DNA from: Saprospiraceae bacterium | GTDB lineage: Bacteria > Bacteroidota > Bacteroidia > Chitinophagales > Saprospiraceae | Reading direction: 5' to 3' | DNA: 30,000 nucleotides | Assembly (NCBI GenBank): GCA_016710585.1 | Contig: JADJVN010000034.1 | Coordinates: 1-30,000 of the forward strand | Part shown: in pieces, positions 10,782 to 17,965 of the stretch | How the letters are laid out: each line of letters opens with the position of its first letter | Numbering within the stretch: the stretch's first letter is position 1 | The notes under the pieces: generated by a model | The model's input: only the letters and a program-made list of their open reading frames with translations | Told to the model about the DNA's origin: nothing | The model's database searches: none | Made by a program: the position numbers and the translations under genes

Positions 10782-11657
10782 CTAGACTATATTTGCTATT
10801 TGTTCTTTTATTTTTTCCAATTCATCTTTCATCATTACAACAAAACGTTGAATTTCCGAGGCATAAGCTTTAGCACCCATTGTGTTGATTTCTCTACCAA
10901 TTTCCTGACATATAAAACCTAGTTTTCGGCCTTTTTCAACCTCTGCAGAATCAAGTTCTTCCAAAAAATAGTTGCAATGTTGAGTTAATCTAACTTTTTC
11001 TTCGTTGATGTCAAGTTTTTCAAGATAATACAAAATTTCTTGCTCGAATCGTATTTGGTCGATAGATTCTGTGAGTAAATGATCATCCATTAATTGTTTT
11101 AATCTTTGTCTTAATGCGAATACGCGATTGGTTTCATGCGGATCAACTTTTACCAACAACTCTAGTATGATATTTATACGAGCTTTCAAGTCGTTGGCCA
11201 TTGCAGCACCTTCGTCTACTCTAAACTTATTAAAGGCTTTGATAGCATCTTTGATGGCTTGCTGTACAATTTTCCATTCTGGCTCTTCAATCTCGGGTGG
11301 TTCGTTGGTTACAATATTGGGTATTCTTAGAATAGTTTGAAGCAAGTCGCCTTTGTCTAAGTTTAGTTCGGAAGACAGTGCGGTTAATTCGTTAAAATAT
11401 TTTTTGAATAATTTTTTATTGATGAAAACATCATTGCTATCATCTTGATCAATAATGTTAAGGTTCATTTCTACCTTACCACGTGTTATTTCATCCGACA
11501 ATATTTTTTTTATTTCGTATTCTTTATCGCGATAATTAAGAGGCAACCTAAAACGAAATTCTGATATTTTAGAATTAACAGATCGCATCTCTACAGTGAT
11601 GGATTTATTTTCAAAAGTGGCCCTTGCATTGCCAAAACCTGTCATTGAATGCAGCAT
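10782..11657 (-). CDS. yicC: YicC/YloC family endoribonuclease
   Basis: YicC-family proteins are hexameric endoribonucleases; in E. coli YicC helps degrade the small RNA RyhB. The signature N-terminus LHSMTGFGNA is followed by ITVEMRSVNSK and the RFRLPLNYRDKEYEIKK segment, then GKVEMNLNI. The C-terminal DUF1732 region is present: GRKLGFICQEIGREINTMGAKA, a very conserved block carrying the acidic residues thought to be catalytic, then VVMMKDELEKIKEQIANI. The length of 291 residues is normal. The ATG at 11657 is supported by the family start M-x-x-S-M-T-G-F-G and by a promoter 18-25 bases upstream. gmk follows after three bases. Confidence 0.93.
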   Translation of the reverse strand: MLHSMTGFGNARATFENKSITVEMRSVNSKISEFRFRLPLNYRDKEYEIKKILSDEITRGKVEMNLNIIDQDDSNDVFINKKLFKKYFNELTALSSELNLDKGDLLQTILRIPNIVTNEPPEIEEPEWKIVQQAIKDAIKAFNKFRVDEGAAMANDLKARINIILELLVKVDPHETNRVFALRQRLKQLMDDHLLTESIDQIRFEQEILYYLEKLDINEEKVRLTQHCNYFLEELDSAEVEKGRKLGFICQEIGREINTMGAKAYASEIQRFVVMMKDELEKIKEQIANIV

Positions 11658-11674
11658 ATATTTTATTTATTACA

Positions 11675-11682
11675 CAAAAGTA
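11675..11682 (-). promoter_or_regulatory. putative yicC promoter (-7 element)
   Basis: On the minus strand TACTTTTG (11682-11675) matches TAnnTTTG exactly, 18 bases before the yicC ATG, which implies a leader of only about ten bases. The upstream element is weak: the nearest TTTT is 23 bases away at 11709-11706. Confidence 0.45.
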
Positions 11683-11762
11683 CGTTTTCAAAGAAAATAA
11701 ACCGTAAAATTGAGCTGAGTAAAATATTTTTCTTATATTAACCAATAATATAGGGCAAGTTC

Positions 11763-11793
11763 TTTTATTTAACAAAAAAAATCTGCATATTTG
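11763..11793 (+). promoter_or_regulatory. putative promoter of the HU-like gene
   Basis: TTTT at 11763-11766, then a 19-base spacer, then CATATTTG at 11786-11793 (seven of eight positions of the TAnnTTTG motif, counting the two free ones). The same TTTT plus 19-base geometry stands before rpsA. The leader would be about 60 bases. Confidence 0.5.
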
Positions 11794-11859
11794 CGGTTCG
11801 GTTTCAAAAAAGCCCTTCAATTTTATATAACTAACTAATAGCCAACAAAGTATATTAAA

Positions 11860-12174
11860 ATGAGAAAAGCGGATTTAGTACATTTGATTTCAGATAAAAC
11901 AGGAGTGCCAAAAGTAGATGTTTTGGTTTCTCTTGAAACTTTTTTTAAGGAAGTAAAAGGAACCTTAGCTAAGGGAGAAAACGTATATATACGAGGCTTT
12001 GGAAGTTTTGTAATAAAGAAAAGAGCAAAGAAAATAGGAAGACACATAAAGAAGAATTTTGCAATCGAAATACCTGAACACTTCATTCCTTCGTTTAAAG
12101 CAGCGAAAGTATTCGTTGATCAGGTTAAAGAGAATGTGAGTTCTTTACCAGAAGATACGGATGATGAAGATTGA
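11860..12174 (+). CDS. HU/IHF-family DNA-binding protein
   Basis: This is a small nucleoid protein that bends DNA as a dimer. It has 104 residues against about 90-100 in most HU proteins. The N-terminal helices are MRKADLVHLISDKTGVPK and VSLETFFKEVKGTLAKG. The saddle and arm are VYIRGFGSFVIKKRAKKIGR then KKNFAIEIPEHFIPSFKAAK. The usual GRNP arm tip is altered (GRHIKKN, with no Pro), and the C-terminus carries a short acidic tail (PEDTDDED). It is the first gene of a run that includes the TPR protein, the COX24-like protein and RNase G. An HU paralogue beside RNase E/G is a recurring Bacteroidota arrangement as I recall it. Which HU paralogue this is cannot be decided here, so I give no symbol. 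Confidence 0.93.
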   Translation: MRKADLVHLISDKTGVPKVDVLVSLETFFKEVKGTLAKGENVYIRGFGSFVIKKRAKKIGRHIKKNFAIEIPEHFIPSFKAAKVFVDQVKENVSSLPEDTDDED

Positions 12175-12193
12175 AATTTTAAGCTAAAATGAG

Positions 12194-12977
12194 ATGAACA
12201 GACATCAAATTACTGTAATTTCTATTGCGGTACTTTTGACTTTGGTATTGTTTTTTGCTTTTGGTAAGGTACCAAAAGAAGCTGGCCAAGCAAAAGAACC
12301 TGAAAAATCAACTGTATCACCAACTACCCAGTTTTTAGAAACAGCTGAAGTTCAAGCCAAGACTAAGCTATCAAAAGCCCAAGTTGACGAAGTGAATGCA
12401 ATAGAAGAAACACTTAGTAAAACCAAAATAAATTCTACAAAGGTAGAACTATACAAAAAGATTGCCTCGTTTTGGTATAAAGCCAATAAACCAGAAGTTT
12501 CTGGACTTTATGCCAATAAAATAGCAGAAATTACCAACGACAAGGAAGCTTGGCAAATAGCAGGTACAACTTTCAGAATAGCCTTGCAGTCGGATGATGA
12601 AGAAGCTGTTAAAGATGTGCAGTCAAATGGCCATTCACGCTTTTCAAAAGGCAATTGCTATTGATTCAAGCAACGTGAATTACCAAATGCGTTTTGCTAT
12701 GGTTTACGTAGATAAGCCTTTGACTGATAACCCAATGAAAGGTATTTTGATGTTGAGAGATCTCAATACGAAATACCCAAATAATGCTGACGTTAATATA
12801 CAGCTTGCCAAACTTGCCATTAGAACTGGTCAGTTTGACAAAGCAGTTGAAAGATTAGAAAAAGCATTGGCACTAAGCCCACAAACATTAAGCATTAATT
12901 GTCTTCTCGCTGAAGCATATAATGGTAACGGAAATATAGAAAAGGCAAAAGTGGCCATGCAAAAATGTAAGAATTGA
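12194..12977 (+). CDS. membrane-anchored TPR protein (one frame break)
   Basis: The protein starts MNRHQITVISIAVLLTLVLFFAFG, a signal anchor with one membrane helix (about residues 7-23), followed by a Glu/Lys/Thr-rich linker, so the bulk is probably periplasmic. After a helical region (VELYKKIASFWYKANKPEVSGLYANKIAE) the C-terminal half has TPR helices: AIHAFQKAIAIDSSNVNYQMRFA, NPMKGILMLRDLNTKYPNN, DVNIQLAKLAIRTGQFDKAVERL and NCLLAEAYNGNGNIEKAKVAM. The frame shifts near 12616 (around GATGTGCAGTC); the two parts overlap by 71 bases in different frames and the TPR consensus continues across, so this is one gene of about 261 codons. It starts 19 bases after the HU gene. Proteins of this type occupy the slot between HU and RNase G in related genomes. 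The molecular role is unknown, presumably protein binding. Confidence 0.75.
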
Positions 12978-13003
12978 ATTATTAATTATAAACGATATAA
13001 AAT

Positions 13004-13099
13004 ATGCCTTGCGGTAAAAAAAGAAAAAGACATAAAATCGCTACACATAAGCGTAAAAAGAGACTTCGCAAAAATAGACATAAGAAGAAGAATCGCTAA
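13004..13099 (+). CDS. 31-residue AURKAIP1/COX24-domain (mS38-like) ribosomal protein
   Basis: ATG 13004 to TAA 13099 encodes 31 residues beginning MPCGKKRKRHKIATHKRKKR, followed by LRKNRHKKKNR. More than half are Lys, Arg or His. It matches the short Bacteroidota proteins annotated as AURKAIP1/COX24-domain proteins, related to mitochondrial mS38 and similar in style to the tiny actinobacterial bS22. These are rRNA-embedded peptides of the small subunit near the decoding region. The invariant features G-K-K-R-K-R-H-K and A-T-H-K-R-K-K-R are complete. The gene lies 26 bases after the TPR gene and 205 bases before RNase G, and is so short that automatic gene callers commonly miss it. Placement in the small subunit rests on family knowledge. 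Confidence 0.88.
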   Translation: MPCGKKRKRHKIATHKRKKRLRKNRHKKKNR

Positions 13100-13222
13100 T
13101 ACAGGATTTTGGCTTATTGTCAAGCAATTTGTTGAATTAAAGCATAAACATCAGTTTTTGTCTTGATTTACTATTTATTATGCATGAGAGAAAATTCTAG
13201 TTTTCAACATATTGATATTATT

Positions 13223-13241
13223 TGATTGTTGATTTCAATCA
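13223..13241 (+). terminator. weak hairpin, possible terminator or leader structure before RNase G
   Basis: TGATTG (13223-13228) pairs with CAATCA (13236-13241) around a 7-base loop, followed by GCATTTTTC. The stem is AT-rich and only 6 bp, so it may be chance, an attenuator, or part of the RNase G leader, where autoregulatory structures would be plausible. Confidence 0.25.
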
Positions 13242-13304
13242 GCATTTTTCATGTATTGATTATTAAGCCAAGATTGATTTTTAATCATCTTAGTCAAAAT
13301 TTCT

Positions 13305-14855
13305 GTGGAAAAGGAACTTATTATAAATGTTTCCTCGAAAGAAGTTGAGATAGCATTACTTGAGGACTCAAAGTTAGTTGAACTACATCATCAAAAGACC
13401 AACAGCAATTTTGCAGTTGGGGACATATTTTTGGGTAAAATCAAAAAAATGAACCCTTCGCTTAATGCTGCTTTTGTTGATATTGGTTATGAAAAAGATG
13501 CATTTTTGCATTATACCGACCTTGGACCTAAGCTAAATTCATTGATGAATTTTACTGAAAGTGCCATCAATGCTACGCTTCCATCTTATCGATTGGATAA
13601 TTTCAATATTGAGCCTGATATTGTTAAAAACGACAAAATTGAACGTGTTTTTAATAAACGCAAGCTCGTATTGGTACAAATGCTTAAAGAGCCTATTTCT
13701 ACCAAAGGTCCTCGTTTAAGTTGTGAGATTGCATTGCCAGGAAGATATATGGTGTTGACACCTTTTGCAGATATGATTTCTATTTCAAAAAAAATAGAAG
13801 ACCTTGATGAGCGCAAAAGACTAACGGTTCTGGTGGAAAGTATCAAGCCCAAAAATTTTGGTGTAATCATAAGAACAGCTGCTGAAGGTAAAAAAGTAGC
13901 TGATTTACACGAAGAAATGAAGCTAGTCGTTGGTAAGTGGGAACACATTTACACTCAATTGCACAATGCAACACCGCCACGAAAATTATTGAGTGAACTT
14001 GATAAATCTTCTTCCTTAATCAGAGATTTATTGACTGATTCATTTAATAAGATATTAGTAAACGACAAGGAAGTCTATTACAGTATCAAAACCTACCTCG
14101 AAGCATTTGCTCCATCACAATTAAAAATACTTTCACTTGCCAAAGAAGGTAAGAATATTTTTGACGAACAAGGTATTACACACCAAATCAAAGCATCTTT
14201 CGGCAAAACTTTTACGCTTTCTAGTGGTGCATATATTATTATAGAGCACACCGAAGCCATGCACGTTATAGATGTGAACAGCGGACATAAAGTTTCAACA
14301 GCCAATCAAGAAGAATCTATATTGCGTGTCAATCTGGATGCTGCCGAAGAAATAGCGCGACAAATAAGGTTGCGTGACACAGGCGGTCTAATTGTTATTG
14401 ACTTTATTGATATGCGAAATATTGAACACAAGCGCATATTAATGGAAAAAATGCGCGACTTCATGAGCAAGGACAGAGCGCAACATACCATTTTGCCCCT
14501 TTCAAAGTTTGGCTTGATGCAAATAACACGGGAAAGAGTTAGACCACAAGTGGAAATAAATACTACCGAAGTCTGCCCTACTTGCAATGGTACTGGCAAA
14601 ATCAATGCATCTGTGCTCATTATTGATGATATCATTAGAGACCTTGAATTTATTTTGCATTCTAAACCGAAAAAATCAATCCATTTGCAAGTACATCCTT
14701 TTGTTGAATCTTTTTTGAAAAAGGGCTTCCCGAGTATTCAAATGAAATGGTATTTTAAATACAACAAATGGATTAAAATTAAATCGAACACTAATTGTGC
14801 TTTGAATGGCTATCGGTTCTATGATAATAACCAAGATGAGATAAGATTCTATTAA
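13305..14855 (+). CDS. rng: ribonuclease G/E family endoribonuclease
   Basis: This is a single-strand-specific endoribonuclease for rRNA maturation and mRNA decay. The start is GTG at 13305: VEKELIINVSSKEVEIALLED matches the family N-terminus and no ATG lies upstream in frame near it. An S1 domain (about residues 38-120) starts DIFLGKIKKMNPSLNAAFVDIGYEKDAFL, carrying an insert typical of Bacteroidota enzymes. The 5'-sensor/RNase H-like region has STKGPRLSCEIALPGRYMVL. The metal-binding Asp residues are D323 (MHVIDVNSG) and D366 (LIVIDFIDMRN), and the zinc link is CPTC (C424, C427, followed by NGTG). The 516 residues end without the long RNase E scaffold, so RNase G is the better name. The gene is intact. 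The glycosyltransferase starts nine bases after its stop. Confidence 0.95.
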   Translation: MEKELIINVSSKEVEIALLEDSKLVELHHQKTNSNFAVGDIFLGKIKKMNPSLNAAFVDIGYEKDAFLHYTDLGPKLNSLMNFTESAINATLPSYRLDNFNIEPDIVKNDKIERVFNKRKLVLVQMLKEPISTKGPRLSCEIALPGRYMVLTPFADMISISKKIEDLDERKRLTVLVESIKPKNFGVIIRTAAEGKKVADLHEEMKLVVGKWEHIYTQLHNATPPRKLLSELDKSSSLIRDLLTDSFNKILVNDKEVYYSIKTYLEAFAPSQLKILSLAKEGKNIFDEQGITHQIKASFGKTFTLSSGAYIIIEHTEAMHVIDVNSGHKVSTANQEESILRVNLDAAEEIARQIRLRDTGGLIVIDFIDMRNIEHKRILMEKMRDFMSKDRAQHTILPLSKFGLMQITRERVRPQVEINTTEVCPTCNGTGKINASVLIIDDIIRDLEFILHSKPKKSIHLQVHPFVESFLKKGFPSIQMKWYFKYNKWIKIKSNTNCALNGYRFYDNNQDEIRFY

Positions 14856-14864
14856 TTAAACTTT

Positions 14865-15955
14865 ATGTCTGAACTACCTTCAAAACCAAAGATTTTGGTA
14901 GCTCCTCTCAACTGGGGATTAGGACATGCTACACGTTGTATTCCTATTATCAAGGAGTTATTGTCACAAAATGTAGAAGTATTATTAGCCTCTGATGGCA
15001 GAAGTTATGAACTATTGAAATCAGAATTTCCTGAGTTGAAATTGTTCATGCTTACGCCTTATGATGTTATTTACGCTAGGCAATCAATGATTTTCAATAT
15101 TGCTGCACAATTGCCAAAAATATTAATTGCTATATATAAAGAGCATAAATCTTTTTCTCAAATAATACAAACTGAACATATTGACGGAATCATTTCTGAT
15201 AATAGGTTTGGTTGTTATAATTCAAAGGTTTTTTCTGTGTACTTGACGCATCAACTCAATATCAAGATTCCTTTAAAGCCTGTTGAAATGTTTACTAGAT
15301 TGGTCAACCGTAAAATAATTGACAGATTTGATGAATGTTGGATTCCTGATTTTCCAGGAAAAGACAATATTAGTGGAGAGTTGTCAAGGCAAGGAAATAT
15401 TAAAAATTCGAAATTTATTGGCACGCTAAGTAGGTTTAATTTTAAAGAAAAACCTAAAAAGTACGATATTCTTGCATTGCTATCTGGTCCTGAGCCTCAA
15501 CGCAGTATCTTCGAAAAGCTTCTACTCAAACAACTTAAGCAATTGCCTTTAAAGTCTGTATTGGTTCAGGGAAAACTGAATTTTCTGGAAGTTTTATGGA
15601 TGAAAATATTGAAGTTGTTTCTCACATGACAGGAGAAGAACTGAATGAACTCATGGCAGAAAGCGAAATAGTAATAGCCAGATCAGGATATTCAACTATT
15701 ATGGATCTTATACAAATGAAAAAACGTGCTTTGCTGATTCCAACACCAGGGCAAACGGAGCAAGAATATTTGGCAGAAAAATTATTAAAGCGAAAATCAT
15801 TTTATACACAATCTCAAAAAGACCTTAATATTGCTGAGGCTTTGGTAGCTTTAGAAGACTTTCCAGGCCATGATATTTCTATTGATAAAATTACTAGCTT
15901 GAAAGAATGTATTGGAAAATTTCTAACTGACTGTAAAGAAAAAAAACAAGGATAA
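14865..15955 (+). CDS. GT28/MurG-like glycosyltransferase (one frame break)
   Basis: The N-terminal Rossmann half begins KILVAPLNWGLGHATRCIPIIKELL, the glycine-rich acceptor loop seen in MurG-like GT-B enzymes (GxGH), and contains ISDNRFGCYNSKV and VYLTHQLNIKIP. The C-terminal half has the nucleotide-sugar-binding pattern: HMTGEELNELMAESEIVIARSGYSTIMDL (RSGYST is the MurG-type GGxxT/S loop), then RALLIPTPGQTEQEYLAE. One base is missing near 15580: AAAAA for AAAA gives ...VQGKTEFSGSFMDENIEVV... and one frame of about 364 codons. It is not MurG itself, which would sit in a division and wall cluster, but a Bacteroidota relative often annotated as UDP-GlcNAc:LPS GlcNAc transferase. The real donor and acceptor are unknown. 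It follows RNase G by nine bases and is probably co-transcribed. Confidence 0.85.
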
Positions 15956-16057
15956 AATTTTGTAATAAACTTTTTCCGTTAATATGCAATATTCAAATTG
16001 TCAAATCAGTTATACCATACGAAAACAGTTTATTTTATTTATTGAAAATTTTTATTC

Positions 16058-16297
16058 ATGGATCAAAAATCTACAAATTACAGAACCTTACTGCGTTATA
16101 TTTATCAAGAATCTACCGCAGATGAATCTGCTTTGACAGTAGCAGAGATTTTAAAAAATAATGATGTTGCAGATGAATATAAAAACCTTATTTCAACATT
16201 GAAATTATTACCTAAAGTTCAGCTAAGCCCTGAGCGAACTACCATCCACAATGTTTTGCATCACATGCGAATTAGCTCTTTCGAAGCACAACATTAA
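16058..16297 (+). CDS. small conserved hypothetical protein
   Basis: The 79-residue protein has no signal peptide or membrane helix. It is predicted mostly helical: NYRTLLRYIYQESTADESALTVAEILKNNDVADEYKNL, then a Pro-containing turn (LLPKVQLSPERTTIHNVLHHMR). The pattern of an acidic helical body, then L-x-x-SP-x-x-T-I-x-N-h-L-x-x-x-R, recalls small Bacteroidota proteins and anti-sigma N-termini in which the last helix starts at S-P-S/E. That likeness is by eye and not a family assignment. The ECF sigma gene lies 300 bases downstream on the same strand. Codon use looks like its neighbours. I do not know its function. Confidence 0.6.
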   Translation: MDQKSTNYRTLLRYIYQESTADESALTVAEILKNNDVADEYKNLISTLKLLPKVQLSPERTTIHNVLHHMRISSFEAQH

Positions 16298-16597
16298 TTG
16301 TAGCCAAGAAACGTAAATTATCTTTTTTTTATTAAAATTTTGGTTTCAAATTGTTTTGTCCTTTTCTTATTTTGTTCGAGTTGATATTTAATTGGACACC
16401 TAGCAATTCTATAAGATTTCAAAAGTTTATATACCTGCTGTATATAAAAAATACAAGCCACTGTATTTCAGCATATTATGAAATTCGGTACAATTATTTT
16501 TCACTAATATCTACAACAATAATATTTTTTGTTAAAAATATGATTTATTTTGTGGAATTTCATGCTTGAAAGCGTCTTAATATTACACTTATAGAAA
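16298..16597. other. 300-base non-coding gap before the ECF sigma gene
   Basis: No convincing gene is seen. A possible frame of 72 codons at 16351-16569 has a composition (Ile, Phe, Tyr, Asn) like translated AT-rich spacer. The gap holds a perfect inverted repeat (16426-16448, listed separately) and a TTG / TATTTTG pair at 16529-16552 that resembles a promoter but has too short a spacer and one base missing from TAnnTTTG. The length of the gap fits a regulated promoter for the sigma factor. Confidence 0.5.
16426..16448. repeat. perfect 9-bp inverted repeat (hairpin) upstream of ECF sigma gene
   Basis: TTTATATAC (16426-16434) and GTATATAAA (16440-16448) are exact reverse complements around the loop CTGCT. 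There is no T-run after it on the plus strand, so a classical terminator is unlikely. It could be a protein-binding palindrome or end the transcript of the small gene before it. Confidence 0.5.
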
Positions 16598-17167
16598 ATG
16601 AACACTTTGGAATCGGCAAGCGATGAAGAATTGGTACGTTTATATCAATCCAATAATGACCAAGAGATTATTGGAACGATTTATACACGCTATAGCCATT
16701 TAGTGTTTGGTGCTTGCCTGAAGAAATTGCAAGATAAAGAAATGGCTAAAGATGAAACCATGCAAATATTTGAACGCCTAGGTCAAGCAATTGCTAAATC
16801 TGATATTCAAAAATTTAATGCATGGATTTATAGTTTGACCAATAATGCGTGTATAACCCGATTGCGAAAATTGCAAGCGGAACAAAAGCATATTTCACCT
16901 TGGACAGACAAAGCCGATGGAGAAATAGATGATGGTTATTCTGAAGTTCAAAATGAAACAGAGCTACAAGAACAAAAGGTCCGTTGGGCCGTGACGCAAT
17001 TGGCGACTGAGCAGGCCGATTGTATAAGATTATTTTACTTTGACAACAAAAGCTATAAAGAAATTGCTCACATTACCGGAATGATAGAAGGCTTGGTGAA
17101 AAGTCATCTACAAAACGGAAAACGAAATCTTAAAATCCTTTTGTCTTCAAAATCTAATAATGGATAA
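16598..17167 (+). CDS. ECF-type RNA polymerase sigma factor
   Basis: An alternative sigma factor of 189 residues. Region 2 (about 8-95) includes DEELVRLYQSNNDQEIIGTIYTRYSHLVFG, the recognisable MAKDETMQIFERL in place of the usual D-x-x-Q-x-x-F, and FNAWIYSLTNNACITRLRK, the -10 recognition helix. Region 4 (about 125-182) includes VTQLATEQADCIRLFYFDNKSYKEIAHITG then KSHLQNGKRNLK, the -35 helix-turn-helix. The linker is acidic. The last eight bases overlap the start of the next gene (ATG 17160), so the two are translationally coupled. With the following zinc-finger membrane protein this makes a standard ECF/anti-sigma pair. The signal sensed cannot be read from sequence. Confidence 0.9.
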   Translation: MNTLESASDEELVRLYQSNNDQEIIGTIYTRYSHLVFGACLKKLQDKEMAKDETMQIFERLGQAIAKSDIQKFNAWIYSLTNNACITRLRKLQAEQKHISPWTDKADGEIDDGYSEVQNETELQEQKVRWAVTQLATEQADCIRLFYFDNKSYKEIAHITGMIEGLVKSHLQNGKRNLKILLSSKSNNG

Positions 17168-17933
17168 CTTTTTAAAATCCCGGGCTTGTCTCAGTAAAGA
17201 AGAGATTAAATGCTACTTGGCAAGCACACTTCCTGCCAAACATATTAAAGATATAGAAAACCACTTGTTGGACTGTGCATTATGTTCAGATGCAATTGAT
17301 GCATACAAAGTTTCTCCTCAATTGCTGGATGAAATGCCAGAAGTATTTGTACCTCAATCTTCTAAATTGATTGAAATAGGAAATCATCGTTCAGATTCAT
17401 CAAGTTTTGGCAGTAATTTTTTTTTTAGAATTGCAGCTGGACTAGTAATATTCTGTGTGTTTGGGTTTCTGGTGTACCAATATTTTTATGCTTCAAATAG
17501 TAAAGAATTATTTGCTGAAGCTTTTCACACCCTTCCACCTACTGAATCTAATACCAGATCAATAGGTGAGGTTAATCTAAAGGAAGTAAATGCCAACAGC
17601 AAGGCAATGGTATTATATGGAAATAAAAAATATGAGCAAGCCGCAAATTTATTTGAAGAACGACTTAAAGAATTTCCTAAAGACAATGAAAGCTATTTGT
17701 ATGCAGGGTTGTGCTATTTGCAACTCAATAATAATGACAAGGCAATCCAATATTTCAAATTGGCACGTATTAATAGTGAACAATTTTATCAACCAGCCAG
17801 TTGGTATTTATCTTTAGCTTATTTGAAATCTGGTGATGATGATAATGCAAAAAAGATGCTTCAGGAATTAGTGGACAATTCGGATGATTATGGGTCAAAA
17901 GCAAAAGAGTTATTGACCAAAATGGAACAATAA
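17160..17933 (+). CDS. membrane anti-sigma factor with periplasmic TPR domain
   Basis: 257 residues. The cytoplasmic part has a zf-HC2/ZAS-like anti-sigma motif: H35-x3-C39-x2-C42 (NHLLDCALCSDAI), with further Cys at 10 and 18, so it should hold the sigma factor encoded just upstream. One membrane helix follows (about 87-109, FFRIAAGLVIFCVFGFLVYQYF). The periplasmic part has TPR repeats (about 145-250): MVLYGNKKYEQAANLFEERLKEFPKD, YLYAGLCYLQLNNNDKAIQYFKLA and WYLSLAYLKSGDDDNAKKMLQEL. The TPRs may be the sensor or a docking face. The gene overlaps the sigma gene by eight bases. It converges on htpG with only 32 bases between stops and no obvious terminator hairpin. Confidence 0.85.
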   Translation: MDNFLKSRACLSKEEIKCYLASTLPAKHIKDIENHLLDCALCSDAIDAYKVSPQLLDEMPEVFVPQSSKLIEIGNHRSDSSSFGSNFFFRIAAGLVIFCVFGFLVYQYFYASNSKELFAEAFHTLPPTESNTRSIGEVNLKEVNANSKAMVLYGNKKYEQAANLFEERLKEFPKDNESYLYAGLCYLQLNNNDKAIQYFKLARINSEQFYQPASWYLSLAYLKSGDDDNAKKMLQELVDNSDDYGSKAKELLTKMEQ

Positions 17934-17965
17934 CTCTCGCTAAGTTTTTCTTAAATATTATAGCT

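Noticed and set aside
11835..12086. Minus-strand frame opposite the HU-like gene
   Set aside because: It is a shadow of a clearly conserved coding region, with no motif of its own.
12194..12977. Two overlapping genes (a membrane protein and a TPR protein)
   Set aside because: The second frame would start inside the first at an ATG with no signal, and the helical TPR pattern continues across the junction, so a single frame break is simpler.
16351..16569. Possible 72-codon plus-strand gene in the gap before the ECF sigma gene
   Set aside because: Composition is that of translated AT-rich spacer (Ile, Phe, Tyr, Asn), no motif or family likeness is seen, and a palindrome lies inside it.
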